Part shown: positions 32,655 to 41,323 of the stretch, one piece after another
Numbering within the stretch: the stretch's first letter is position 1
Layout: the number at the start of each line of letters is the position of its first letter
Source: Sphingobium sp.
Lineage (GTDB): Bacteria > Pseudomonadota > Alphaproteobacteria > Sphingomonadales > Sphingomonadaceae
DNA: 64,000 bases
Reading direction: 5' to 3'
Assembly: GCF_003248505.1 (NCBI RefSeq)
Contig: NZ_QFOA01000006.1
Coordinates: forward strand, 62,001 to 126,000
The notes under the pieces: generated by a model
Databases searched by the model: none
The model's input: the letters and a program-made list of their open reading frames with translations, nothing else
Told to the model about the DNA's origin: nothing
Program-made: the position numbers and the translations under genes

Positions 32655-33743
32655 TCAGCCGCCGACGCTGGAAAGCCATAGGGAAAGCGGCTGCCAAAGC
32701 GTCTCGCAAGCGCGTCCGCCGACCACCATCCCCACATGGCCGAGCGCGAGGCGGCGTTCTTCGGCCAGCACCGGCCCGGCGGCGGCGGGCACGATGCGGT
32801 CGGTGGTGGAGACGATGGAGAGGGAGGGGATGCCGATGGTTTCGGGGGTGACCTGCCTGCCCTTTACGCGCCAGCGGCCCTGCCCCGTGGCGTTATCCGC
32901 ATAGAAGAGGTCGAACAGGTCCCGTCCCGCCGCGAAGGTGAGGGGCGCGCCCTGGTTGGCCCAATCCTCGACGGTCAGGAACGCGTTTTCCCCCTGCGAA
33001 CCGGGCTCCATGTCGGCGAACGCCGCATATTTGCGAATGGTGCGTGCCGGGTCCATCGCCCAGAAGCCCGATTGCAGCACTTCCATCGGGACATAGTTCA
33101 GCCGCTCGCATACCGGCCTTGCGTCATGCCAGAGTTTCGCGACGAGCGCGCGATCTTCCGCCCTGAAACCGTCGAACCGCCACGGCGCCGCGATCGTCGC
33201 GATCGCCCTGGCGGCGATTGCGCCGACGGCTCCCAGCGCAAGGCTGCCCCCAAGGCAATAGCCCACGAGGATGGGAGGACGCGGCAGCGCGGCAAGGAGG
33301 GGAAGCAGCCTTTCCGTCACATGCCCGTCGAGACCGAGGGCCGCATCCTCCACGCCGGGTGCGCCCCAGTCGACGAGATAGGCGTCATGTCCTGCCGCAG
33401 CCATGTGGCGCAGCATGGACCTTTGTTCGGACAGGTCGAGGACGGCGGGCGGGTTGATAAGCGAGGGAATGAAAACAACGGGATGACGCCCTTTGTCCTC
33501 GCCGAAACGCAACATGCGCGCAGGGCCTGCCTGCGCGGCGCAGGCAGGTGCGGGGGCAGGGCGGGGGCGGATCGCTTCCTGATATCGGCGAAGGCCGGCC
33601 AGCGCCTTTTGCCGCAGCATGGGATCGCCTTCCGTCTCGCGCCACAATATGTTGAGGAACAGGGGTAAAGGGCGTGGCCCATGTTGCGGTGCGGCAACGC
33701 CTTGTGCTATCGCGGAAGATGCAGGTGAGGGAGAGGAATGCAT
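32655..33743 (-). CDS. PHA-synthase-like alpha/beta hydrolase
   Basis: The 362-residue protein is an alpha/beta hydrolase with a lipase-box Cys in place of Ser: G-Y-C-L-G-G, Cys163. Cys is the nucleophile of polyhydroxyalkanoate synthases. Conserved segments F-I-P-S-L-I-N-P-P and Y-L-V-D-W-G match the PhaC family, but the chain is shorter than class I PhaC (about 570 residues). The catalytic Asp (T-T-D-R-I-V-P) and His (L-G-H-V-G-M) are present. The ATG at 33743 overlaps the start codon of divergent phaR, so a start farther in, near 33620, is possible. Confidence 0.75.
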   Translation of the reverse strand: MHSSPSPASSAIAQGVAAPQHGPRPLPLFLNILWRETEGDPMLRQKALAGLRRYQEAIRPRPAPAPACAAQAGPARMLRFGEDKGRHPVVFIPSLINPPAVLDLSEQRSMLRHMAAAGHDAYLVDWGAPGVEDAALGLDGHVTERLLPLLAALPRPPILVGYCLGGSLALGAVGAIAARAIATIAAPWRFDGFRAEDRALVAKLWHDARPVCERLNYVPMEVLQSGFWAMDPARTIRKYAAFADMEPGSQGENAFLTVEDWANQGAPLTFAAGRDLFDLFYADNATGQGRWRVKGRQVTPETIGIPSLSIVSTTDRIVPAAAGPVLAEERRLALGHVGMVVGGRACETLWQPLSLWLSSVGG

Positions 33744-34317
33744 GACCAAATCCAAGACCGCCAATCAATCGGAGCCGGTCGTCATCAAGAAGTACGCCAA
33801 CCGGCGTCTCTATAACACCGAAACCTCCAGTTACATCACCCTCGACCTATTGTCCCAGATGACGCGCGAGGGGCGCGAATTCACGGTGGTCGACGCCAAG
33901 ACCGGCGAGGATATCACCCATAATGTCCTGACCCACATCATCATGGAGGAAGAGCAGCGTGGCAAGAACATGCTGCCGGTCAATTTCCTGCGCCAGTTGA
34001 TCGCGATGTATGGCGATTCCATGCAATCGATGGTGCCGCAATATCTCGAGGCGTCGATGGACGCGTTCCGCAAGAACCAGCAGCAGTTCCAGGAAGCGAT
34101 GAAGGGCGCGTTCGGCGGCGGCCCGCTGGCGGAGATCGCCAAGCGCAACATGCAGATGTTCGAAGCCGCGGCGAGCGCATTCGGCAACGGCGTGCCGGGG
34201 ATGCCGGGCATGCCTACGCCTGCCGCCCCCGCCTCGGACGGCAGCAAGGACGATGAGATTAACGACCTGAAGGCGCAGCTTGCGGCCCTGAATGCCAAGA
34301 TCGACAAGCTGAGCTGA
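33742..34317 (+). CDS. phaR: polyhydroxyalkanoate synthesis repressor PhaR
   Basis: The 191-residue protein starts with the conserved PHB/PHA accumulation regulator domain (I-K-K-Y-A-N-R-R-L-Y-N-T-E-T-S-S-Y-I-T-L-D). A second helical domain and a Gly/Pro-rich tail with a C-terminal coiled coil follow. PhaR binds PHA granules and DNA and releases phasin and synthase genes when polymer accumulates. GGGAGAGGA precedes the ATG. It is divergent from the PHA-synthase-like gene. Confidence 0.93.
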   Translation: MTKSKTANQSEPVVIKKYANRRLYNTETSSYITLDLLSQMTREGREFTVVDAKTGEDITHNVLTHIIMEEEQRGKNMLPVNFLRQLIAMYGDSMQSMVPQYLEASMDAFRKNQQQFQEAMKGAFGGGPLAEIAKRNMQMFEAAASAFGNGVPGMPGMPTPAAPASDGSKDDEINDLKAQLAALNAKIDKLS

Positions 34318-34346
34318 CCTTCCCCCACCCAAAGAGTCGACACAGG

Positions 34347-34380
34347 TGGCGCGTCTGGCCTATGGCGCGCCATCTTTTTT
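34347..34380 (+). terminator. terminator of phaR
   Basis: TGGCGCG (34347-34353) pairs with CGCGCCA (34366-34372), followed by TCTTTTTT. It is a typical Rho-independent terminator between phaR and proS. Confidence 0.82.
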
Positions 34381-34405
34381 GTCCTGAGATCAAGGTTGCC
34401 ATCCT

Positions 34406-35932
34406 GTGAAACATGCCCTTTCCGTCACCCGCGAACAGGATTTCGCCGCCTGGTATCAGGCCGTCATTGCGGAAGCCGACATGGCCGAGGAAAGCGGCGT
34501 GCGCGGATGCATGGTCATCCGCCCGTGGGGATACGGCATCTGGGAACGTATCCAGAAGCTGCTCGACGAACGGATCAAGGCGACGGGGCATGAAAATTGC
34601 TATTTCCCGCTGTTCATCCCGCTCTCCTATTTCGAAAAGGAAGCCGAGCATGTCGATGGCTTCGCCAAGGAAATGGCGGTCGTCACTCATCACCGGCTGA
34701 TCCAGAAGGACGGGAAGATGATCCCCGATCCCGAAGCGAAGCTGGAAGAACCGCTGGTCGTGCGCCCGACGTCCGAAACGGTCATCGGCGCAGCGTTCAG
34801 CCGATGGGTGCAGTCCTGGCGCGATTTGCCGGTACTGATCAACCAGTGGGCCAACGTCGTCCGTTGGGAAATGCGCACGCGCATGTTCCTGCGCACCGCT
34901 GAGTTTCTGTGGCAGGAAGGGCATACCGCGCACGCCACGGTGGACGAGGCGATGGAAGAGACGCTCAAGATGCTGGAAGTCTATCGCAGCTTCGCCGAAG
35001 AGTGCATCGCGCTGCCGGTCGTGGCGGGCGAGAAGCCGGAGAATGAGCGGTTCCCCGGCGCGGTGGCAACCTATTCGATCGAAGCGATGATGCAGGACGG
35101 CAAGGCGCTTCAGGCGGGCACGTCGCATTTTCTGGGCACGACCTTTTCGTCAGCCCAGAATATCCGTTTCCAGAATGCCGAGGGCAGCCAGGAACTGGCG
35201 CAGACGACCAGCTGGGGCGTGTCGACCCGCATGATCGGCGGCCTCATCATGGTGCATGGCGACGACGACGGCCTGCGCGTGCCGCCCAGGGTCGCGCCGT
35301 ATCAGATTGTCGTGGTGCCGATGCTCCGCGACACGGACGAGGATCGGGCGATCCTCGATTACTGCGACGAACTGGTGGCGGCGTTGGGCGAACTGGACGC
35401 TTTCCGGGAGCCGGTGCGCGTGCTGCTGGACAAGCGCCCGGCGAAGGCGGCGACCAAGCGCTGGGGCTGGGTCAAGAAGGGCGCGCCGATCGTGATCGAA
35501 GTGGGCGGCCGCGATGTCGCAGGCGGCAACCTGTCCGTCATTCGCCGCGACCGCCTCTACCGCGAGGATGGCAAGCTCGACAGCCGGATCGTCGCAAAAA
35601 CGGAGTTCGTCGAGAGCGCGGTCGCCATGCTGGAGGATATCCAGGGGGCGCTCTTCGCCGATGCCAAGGCGCGGCTGGACGGCAATATCGATGCCTCTAT
35701 CGGCGACATCGAAGGGCTCAAGGCACATTTCAAGGCCAGCGCAAAGCCCGGCTGGGCGCTGGTTCAGTGGAGCAAGCCGACCGGCGAGGCTTTGGACAAG
35801 GTGGTGCAGTGGCTCAAGGGCGAGAAGCTCACCCTGCGCAACGTGCCGCTGGACGCCGCGACGGCGGACGGAACGTGCATCTTCACCGGGGGGAAAGCGG
35901 TCGAGCGGGTGCTGGTCGGGCGAAGCTATTGA
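34406..35932 (+). CDS. proS: prolyl-tRNA synthetase, archaeal/eukaryotic type
   Basis: The 508-residue class II synthetase has motif 2 within W-A-N-V-V-R-W-E-M-R-T-R-M-F-L-R-T and motif 3 ending M-V-H-G-D-D-D-G-L. An anticodon-binding domain follows, and the C-terminal zinc-like domain ends in Tyr. It lacks the editing insertion of the E. coli type and is of the archaeal/eukaryotic form. The GTG at 34406 opens the protein as V/M-K-H-A-L-S. It attaches proline to tRNA-Pro. Confidence 0.95.
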   Translation: MKHALSVTREQDFAAWYQAVIAEADMAEESGVRGCMVIRPWGYGIWERIQKLLDERIKATGHENCYFPLFIPLSYFEKEAEHVDGFAKEMAVVTHHRLIQKDGKMIPDPEAKLEEPLVVRPTSETVIGAAFSRWVQSWRDLPVLINQWANVVRWEMRTRMFLRTAEFLWQEGHTAHATVDEAMEETLKMLEVYRSFAEECIALPVVAGEKPENERFPGAVATYSIEAMMQDGKALQAGTSHFLGTTFSSAQNIRFQNAEGSQELAQTTSWGVSTRMIGGLIMVHGDDDGLRVPPRVAPYQIVVVPMLRDTDEDRAILDYCDELVAALGELDAFREPVRVLLDKRPAKAATKRWGWVKKGAPIVIEVGGRDVAGGNLSVIRRDRLYREDGKLDSRIVAKTEFVESAVAMLEDIQGALFADAKARLDGNIDASIGDIEGLKAHFKASAKPGWALVQWSKPTGEALDKVVQWLKGEKLTLRNVPLDAATADGTCIFTGGKAVERVLVGRSY

Positions 35933-35940
35933 CGTCGCGT

Positions 35941-35966
35941 CCGGCCCCGGCATCGACCGGGGCCGG
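35941..35966. terminator. bidirectional hairpin between proS and hslU
   Basis: CCGGCCCCGG and CCGGGGCCGG are perfect 10-bp arms with a six-base loop, placed between two convergent genes. There are no T-tracts, so termination would need Rho or be partial. Confidence 0.6.
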
Positions 35967-35971
35967 GCCGC

Positions 35972-37273
35972 TTACAGCACATATTTGCTGAGGTCGGTGT
36001 CGCGCGCCACGGCGCTCAACTGCTTTTCCACATAGTCTGCATCGATCACCAGCGTTTCGCCGCGGCGATCCTCAGCGTCGAAGCTCACATCCTCCAGCAG
36101 CTTTTCCATCACCGTCTGAAGGCGGCGGGCACCGATATTTTCGACCTCGCCATTCACTTCCGCCGCGATCTTCGCGACCGCGCGGATGCCGTCCGTCGTC
36201 AGGTCTATCGTCACCTCCTCAGTCGCGAGAAGCGCGCGATACTGCGTAACGAGGCTGGCCTTCGTGTCGGAAAGGATCGCGACGAAATCCTCCTCGGTCA
36301 GCGCCTTCAGCTCCACGCGGATCGGCAGCCGTCCCTGGAGTTCGGGGAGCAGGTCGCTGGGTTTGGCGACATGGAACGCGCCGGACGCGATGAAGAGAAT
36401 ATGGTCGGTCTTGAGCGGACCATATTTGGTCGCAACCGTCGTACCCTCGATCAAGGGAAGGAGGTCGCGCTGCACGCCCTCCCGACTGACGGAACCGCCG
36501 CGCACGTCGCTGACCGCAATCTTGTCGATCTCGTCGAGGAAGACGATGCCGTTCTGCTCGGCGCTGGCGATAGCGACGCGCGCGACATCGTCCTGATCGA
36601 GCCGCTTGTCCTGCTCTTCTTCCACCAGCTTGTCCCAGGCTTCGGCGACGCGCATCTTGCGACGCTTCTTCTGGGTCTGGCCGAACGCTTTCGACATCAT
36701 GTCGGACAGGTTGATCATGCCGACCTGACCGCCCATGCCGGGAATTTCCATCGGCATCGACGGGCTGTCGGCGACTTCCACCTCGACCTCGACATCGTTC
36801 ATCTGGTTGCCTTCGATCCGCTGCCGGAAGGACAGGCGCGTGGCTTCGCTCGCTTCCTTGCCGGTGAGCGCGTCGAGCAAGCGCGACATTGCGGCTTCCG
36901 AAGCGGCTTCGCGCACCGCTTCGCGGCGACGGTCCTTTTCGAGGCGCACGGCCTCCTCGACCAGATCGCGCACGATCTGTTCGACATCGCGGCCGACATA
37001 GCCGACTTCGGTGAACTTGGTGGCTTCGACCTTCACGAAGGGGGCGTCGGCGAGTTTGGCGAGACGGCGGCTGATCTCCGTCTTGCCGCACCCGGTCGGG
37101 CCGATCATCAGGATGTTCTTGGGCGTCACTTCGTCACGCAGATCGGCGGACAGGTGCTGGCGGCGCCAGCGGTTGCGCAGCGCAACCGCGACGGCGCGCT
37201 TGGCGTCCTGCTGGCCGATGATGTGCGCATCGAGCGCCGCGACGATGGCTTTGGGCGTGAGATTGTCGTTCAT
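35972..37273 (-). CDS. hslU: HslU, ATPase of the HslVU protease
   Basis: The 433-residue protein has Walker A G-P-T-G-C-G-K-T at 58-65, Walker B in V-F-L-D-E-I-D-K, and the I-domain insertion with its acidic stretch. The pore motif G-Y-V-G-R-D is present and the C-terminus is the usual L-S-K-Y-V-L that docks onto HslV. It unfolds proteins for HslV in the cytoplasm. hslV lies 28 bases upstream, and the two form an operon. Confidence 0.96.
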   Translation of the reverse strand: MNDNLTPKAIVAALDAHIIGQQDAKRAVAVALRNRWRRQHLSADLRDEVTPKNILMIGPTGCGKTEISRRLAKLADAPFVKVEATKFTEVGYVGRDVEQIVRDLVEEAVRLEKDRRREAVREAASEAAMSRLLDALTGKEASEATRLSFRQRIEGNQMNDVEVEVEVADSPSMPMEIPGMGGQVGMINLSDMMSKAFGQTQKKRRKMRVAEAWDKLVEEEQDKRLDQDDVARVAIASAEQNGIVFLDEIDKIAVSDVRGGSVSREGVQRDLLPLIEGTTVATKYGPLKTDHILFIASGAFHVAKPSDLLPELQGRLPIRVELKALTEEDFVAILSDTKASLVTQYRALLATEEVTIDLTTDGIRAVAKIAAEVNGEVENIGARRLQTVMEKLLEDVSFDAEDRRGETLVIDADYVEKQLSAVARDTDLSKYVL

Positions 37274-37301
37274 AAGTCTTGTCCCGAAGGGAGGGGGGGC
37301 G

Positions 37302-37868
37302 TCAGGCGGCGCTGTCGAGCGTTTCGACGGTCAGCTGGTCGTTGGTATAGACGCAGATGTCGGCAGCGACGGCCATCGCCTTGCGCGCCAGCGTTTCGGC
37401 GTCCTGCTCGTAATCGACCAGCGCGCGCGCGGCGGCGAGCGCGAAGTTGCCGCCCGATCCGATTGCCGCGACCCCGCCCACGGGTTCCAGCACGTCACCG
37501 TTGCCGGTCAGGATCAATGTCACATCCTTGTCGGCAACGATCATCATCGCTTCCAGATTGCGGAGATATTTGTCGGTGCGCCAGTCCTTTGCGAGTTCGA
37601 CTGCGGCCCGCATCAACTGGCCGTTGTGCCGCTCCAGCTTGGCTTCCAGACGCTCGAACAAGGTGAAGGCGTCGGCGGTCGCCCCAGCAAAGCCGCCGAT
37701 GACCGATCCGTCATGCAGGCGGCGCACCTTGCGAGCGTTGGGCTTCATAACGGTCTGACCCATCGAAACCTGACCGTCGCCAGCGACGACGACCTTTCCG
37801 TTCTTGCGGGCCGACATGATGGTGGTGCCATGCCAGACGGGCATGGCGGACGAAGATGGGTTGTTCAT
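37302..37868 (-). CDS. hslV: HslV, peptidase of the HslVU protease
   Basis: The 188-residue protein has the proteasome beta-type fold with the catalytic Thr in H-G-T-T-I-M, placed after an N-terminal extension (M-N-N-P-S-S-S-A-M-P-V-W). Conserved G-D-G-Q-V-S and G-S-G-G-N-F are present. The extension may be removed, or the true start may be the ATG at 37844 (M-P-V-W-H-G). That choice would also leave room for a leader after the heat-shock promoter. Confidence 0.93.
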   Translation of the reverse strand: MNNPSSSAMPVWHGTTIMSARKNGKVVVAGDGQVSMGQTVMKPNARKVRRLHDGSVIGGFAGATADAFTLFERLEAKLERHNGQLMRAAVELAKDWRTDKYLRNLEAMMIVADKDVTLILTGNGDVLEPVGGVAAIGSGGNFALAAARALVDYEQDAETLARKAMAVAADICVYTNDQLTVETLDSAA

Positions 37869-37876
37869 GGCGCGGC

Positions 37877-37905
37877 ATATGGGACCAAGGGGTCGGCGCT
37901 GCAAG
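37877..37905 (-). promoter_or_regulatory. RpoH (heat-shock sigma) promoter of hslVU
   Basis: On the minus strand CTTG (37905-37902), then 18 bases, then CCCATAT (37883-37877) match the alphaproteobacterial RpoH consensus at all but one informative base. It ends 9 bases before the first possible hslV ATG. Confidence 0.65.
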
Positions 37906-37985
37906 ACGAAGGCCGGGGCGGAGGCGGGCCGTGCGCTATCCGGGGTGGATCCGCGATCTGGCACGGCGGAACAAACCGGCGACGA

Positions 37986-38014
37986 TTGACATTGTGCGGT
38001 GCACAACGGATCAT
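37986..38014 (+). promoter_or_regulatory. sigma-70-like promoter with internal palindrome
   Basis: TTGACA (37986-37991), a 17-base spacer and GATCAT (38009-38014) form a promoter-like pair. The spacer contains the palindrome TTGTGC-GGT-GCACAA (37992-38006), which suits a repressor operator for the small gene at 38046. Confidence 0.5.
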
Positions 38015-38045
38015 GAAGGATATGTGACGAGATGGAGTGCGACGC

Positions 38046-38234
38046 GTGACTCTGAAATCGATGGCTCAGGAAAAGGTCGAGCGCGCGGGGATTTCCAATT
38101 ACAGCTTCGACGACGAGGTTCTGGTGATGTGCGGCGTGCGCTACCTGATCGAGGCATGCAGTTGCGGTGGGCCGGATTGCGACGGTGTGCGCTTGACGCG
38201 CGACAGCGCGCCCGTTCTGCGTGCGGTGCAATAA
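38046..38234 (+). CDS. small Cys-rich protein, function unknown
   Basis: The 62-residue frame from a GTG (or an ATG at 38061) encodes a cluster C-S-C-G-G-P-D-C-D-G in its second half, and a single Cys earlier (V-M-C-G-V). This could be a small metal-binding module. It is soluble and lies just before tRNA-Val behind a promoter with an operator-like palindrome. No family was recognised. Confidence 0.55.
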   Translation: MTLKSMAQEKVERAGISNYSFDDEVLVMCGVRYLIEACSCGGPDCDGVRLTRDSAPVLRAVQ

Positions 38235-38306
38235 GCGGCGGGAATTTTGCCCTGATCGCTTGACAGCGATCCCGCGCGATGCCAATGGCCGCCTCCTCCT
38301 TACAGG

Positions 38307-38381
38307 GGGCGCGTAGCTCAGCGGTAGAGCACACCCTTCACACGGGTGGGGTCACAGGTTCAATCCCTGTCGCGCCCACCA
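38307..38381 (+). tRNA. tRNA-Val (anticodon CAC)
   Basis: A full cloverleaf is seen: acceptor arms GGGCGCG and CGCGCCC, D stem GCTC/GAGC, anticodon stem CACCC/GGGTG around TTCACAC, and T loop TTCAATC. CCA is encoded. A hairpin CCATCAAC/GTTGATGG (38379-38398) begins at the CCA end and may mark the 3' boundary. Confidence 0.96.
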
Positions 38382-38445
38382 TCAACTGCGGTTGATGGTG
38401 AATGGCTATTAATTATTACCGCACATACCTTATGCCTAACATGCC

Positions 38446-38478
38446 CCTGCCCCACTCGCGAGGAGCGGGGCAGGATTT
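38446..38478. terminator. bidirectional terminator between tRNA-Val and a small secreted-protein gene
   Basis: CCTGCCCC (38446-38453) pairs with GGGGCAGG (38467-38474) and is followed by ATTTTA. It ends the tRNA transcript and can also end the opposite small gene. Confidence 0.7.
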
Positions 38479-38480
38479 TA

Positions 38481-38729
38481 TCAATTGAATGGATTAGAAG
38501 GATACTTGCCTTTGTAATCGCCGCCCGAATATTCATGGCTGTATATCAGCGGGTAGCAATACTGGGATGCAAGGTTATCGTCTCCAAAGCGGTCGCGGAT
38601 GAAGCGCTCTTTGCAAGCCAAATAAGCCGCGTCCATTTGCTCCCATTCTTCTGAAGTTTGGCCACTTGCAAAATTAGGGAAACAGAGCGCCGCAGCGACT
38701 GATAAATATCCTAGCATTTTGATTTTCAT
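38481..38729 (-). CDS. small exported protein, function unknown
   Basis: The 82-residue product has a signal peptide (about residues 1-23, ending F-A-S-G-Q). The mature part has two Cys that may form a disulfide and is rich in Tyr and charged residues (F-G-D-D-N-L-A-S-Q-Y-C-Y-P-L). A clear AAAGGAG lies upstream of the ATG at 38729. Codon use is richer in A and T than that of its neighbours. No family was recognised. Confidence 0.65.
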   Translation of the reverse strand: MKIKMLGYLSVAAALCFPNFASGQTSEEWEQMDAAYLACKERFIRDRFGDDNLASQYCYPLIYSHEYSGGDYKGKYPSNPFN

Positions 38730-38983
38730 GTCGTACTCCTTTTCCCCTCTCGCGCTGCATCCTGAGGAAAAGACCGCAAAAAGAAACGAAAAAGGTCCTA
38801 GAAACAGTTTATTATCGTTTGGTTAGTTGTTGTTTACAAATGCTGCTCCGCGTCGAGGGTGGTTCGTTGCCACCGGCGATTTTTAGCGCGGTTGAAGACA
38901 TAATATTTCTCTTCCTTGATCTTTTCCGTCTCCTCGCGCTAAGCCTGCGCGGGTGATTTGCGGCGTCGGGCCGCGCGGAAAGG
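38730..38983. other. intergenic region with a low-GC stretch
   Basis: No complete gene is seen. An open minus-strand stretch (38834-38938) directly after an in-frame stop reads as a coding-like fragment with Lys and Glu repeats and no start codon, and may be a gene remnant. The rest presumably holds promoters of the small exported-protein gene and of the DPP4-like gene. Confidence 0.4.
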
Positions 38984-41209
38984 ATGACGATGTCCTCTTA
39001 TTGGAAAGCCGGTTCGGCGCTTATGCTGATGGGGGCGATCCCTACCGTCGCGCAGGGGCAGCCGACGTTGACGCTGGAGCGCGTGTTCGCCAGCCCCGAC
39101 CTTGCCGGGCCGCAGCCCCGCGCGCTCAAATTGTCGCCGGACGGATCGCTCGTGACGCTGCTGAAGCCCCGGGCGGACGAAAAAGAGCGGCTCGACCTCT
39201 GGGCAATCGACACGCAGACCGGGCAGGAACGGATGCTGGTCGATTCCAAGAAGACGGGCAGCGGCGCCGACCTTTCCGAAGCGGAAAAGATGCAGCGGGA
39301 GCGGGATCGTTCGGTCGCGGGCAGCACCGGGATCGCGACCTATGACTGGTCCCCGGATGGGAAAAGCATATTGGTGCCGGTCGATGGCGACCTCTACCTT
39401 GCCGGGCTGGACGGCAAGGTCACGCGGCTGACCGATACGCCCGATGGGGAACTGAACGGCGTCGTCAGCCCCAAGGGCGGCTTCGTCTCCTACGTACGTG
39501 GCGGAAACCTATTCGTGCAGCCGATGGGCGGCAAGGAGCGCCAGTTGACGCAGGGTGCCAGCGATACGGTAAGCTGGGGCGTCGCCGAGTTCGTGGCGCA
39601 GGAGGAAATGGACCGCCGTACCGGATATTGGTGGTCGCCCGGTGACGCACGGATCGCCGTCGCCCGCGTCGACGAAAGCCCGGTCGGCACTGTCACCCGC
39701 ACCGTTATCGGCGGCGAAGGGACGAAGGTCTATACCCAACGCTATCCCGCTGCCGGGACGCCCAACGCCATCGTCGACCTCTACGTCATGCGCCCGGACG
39801 GTTCGGGCCAGGTGAAGGTCGATCTGGGGCCGGATCGGGACATCTACGTGGCGCGGGTCGACTGGTCGGCGGACGGGCGCACTCTTTATGTGCAGCGGGA
39901 GACCCGCGACCAGAAGCGGCTCGATCTGCTGGCGGTGGACCCGGCGACGGGGCAAGCGAAGACGGTGCTGAGCGAAAGCGCGAAAAGCTGGATCAACCTG
40001 TCCAACAATTTCCACGCCCTTAAGGACGGCAGCTTCCTTTGGTGGTCGGAAAAGTCGGGCCATGGGCATCTCTATCGCGTCAAGGACGGCAGGTGGACCG
40101 CACTGACGAGCGGCGCGTGGGAAGTGCGCGACGTGGTCGGCGTGGATGAGGCCAAGGGCCTGGTCTACTTTACCGGCAACCGGGAAACCCCGCTGGAGCA
40201 GCAACTCTATATGACGTCGCTCGCCAAGCCGGAAAAGGCGCGCACGCTGACGCAGCAGGGCTGGTGGAACGATGCGGTGATGGACCGCGCCGCCACCCGC
40301 GTGGTCGTCACGCGGCAGAATACGGACCAGCCAAAGCAGGTCTACCTTGCCGACGCCACGGGCAAGCAGATGCAATGGCTGTCGCAGAACGCGCTGACGG
40401 GCGATCATCCCTATGCGCCCTATCTTCAAAGCCATGCGAAGACGACCTTCGGCACGGTGAAGGCCAGCGACGGATCGACGCTTTATACAAGGATGATGAC
40501 CCCGCCGCTGCAACCGGGGAAGCGCTATCCCGTGTTCATGATCCATTATGGCGGGCCGGGCGCCGGACGTCAGGTGACGAACACATGGTCGGGCGCGCTG
40601 AACCAGTATCTGGTGGACAAGGGATGGATCGTCTTTTCCATCGACAATCGCGGCACGCCCGATCGCGGCAAGGCGTTCGAGGACCAGATCTATCGCGCGA
40701 TGGGAACGGTGGAAGTCGAAGATCAGCTGAAGGGTGTCGAGTGGCTGAAGGCCCAGCCCTTCGTCGATCCCAAGCGGATCGCGACCTATGGCTGGTCCTA
40801 CGGAGGTTATATGTCGCTCAAGCTGCTGGAGAAGGCGCCGGGGGTCTTTTCCGCCGCCATATCAGGCGCGCCGGTGACGAAATGGGAATATTACGATACC
40901 CATTATACCGAGCGCTATCTGGGCCAACCGCAGGACAAGGCCAGCGCCTATCCCGCTTCGGACGCGGTGGACGACGCCGTCAGGATCAGCGATCCACTGC
41001 TCCTGATCCATGGCATGTCGGACGACAATGTGGTGTTCGACAATTCCACCGCCCTGATGGCCAAGATGCAGGGGGCGGCCGTGCCGTTCGAGTTGATGGT
41101 CTATCCCGGCCAGACGCACCGGGTGGGCGGGCCTAAGATCAGCGTTCACCTCTGGCGCACGATCGAGGGGTTTCTGGCGCGGCACGGGACGGCCCCTGAC
41201 GCGCAATAA
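38984..41209 (+). CDS. secreted prolyl oligopeptidase-family peptidase (DPP4-like, S9B)
   Basis: The 741-residue protein starts with a signal peptide. A beta-propeller occupies residues of about 40-480, with the DPP4-type paired Glu in Q-E-E-M-D-R. A C-terminal alpha/beta hydrolase domain follows, with the nucleophile in G-W-S-Y-G-G (Ser near 605), Asp in G-M-S-D-D-N (near 680) and His in Q-T-H-R (near 711). Enzymes of this group release X-Pro dipeptides. It is likely periplasmic. The start could be the ATG at 38984 or two codons later. Confidence 0.9.
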   Translation: MTMSSYWKAGSALMLMGAIPTVAQGQPTLTLERVFASPDLAGPQPRALKLSPDGSLVTLLKPRADEKERLDLWAIDTQTGQERMLVDSKKTGSGADLSEAEKMQRERDRSVAGSTGIATYDWSPDGKSILVPVDGDLYLAGLDGKVTRLTDTPDGELNGVVSPKGGFVSYVRGGNLFVQPMGGKERQLTQGASDTVSWGVAEFVAQEEMDRRTGYWWSPGDARIAVARVDESPVGTVTRTVIGGEGTKVYTQRYPAAGTPNAIVDLYVMRPDGSGQVKVDLGPDRDIYVARVDWSADGRTLYVQRETRDQKRLDLLAVDPATGQAKTVLSESAKSWINLSNNFHALKDGSFLWWSEKSGHGHLYRVKDGRWTALTSGAWEVRDVVGVDEAKGLVYFTGNRETPLEQQLYMTSLAKPEKARTLTQQGWWNDAVMDRAATRVVVTRQNTDQPKQVYLADATGKQMQWLSQNALTGDHPYAPYLQSHAKTTFGTVKASDGSTLYTRMMTPPLQPGKRYPVFMIHYGGPGAGRQVTNTWSGALNQYLVDKGWIVFSIDNRGTPDRGKAFEDQIYRAMGTVEVEDQLKGVEWLKAQPFVDPKRIATYGWSYGGYMSLKLLEKAPGVFSAAISGAPVTKWEYYDTHYTERYLGQPQDKASAYPASDAVDDAVRISDPLLLIHGMSDDNVVFDNSTALMAKMQGAAVPFELMVYPGQTHRVGGPKISVHLWRTIEGFLARHGTAPDAQ

Positions 41210-41323
41210 AAACACATAAATAGGCGGGGTTGGACGCAACAAAGCGCATGTGTCTGGACAAATGGCGCAAGGGCGCTATGCGCCGGCCCCGCAGATCATT
41301 GCATTTGAGTGGAGTTTATTGTC

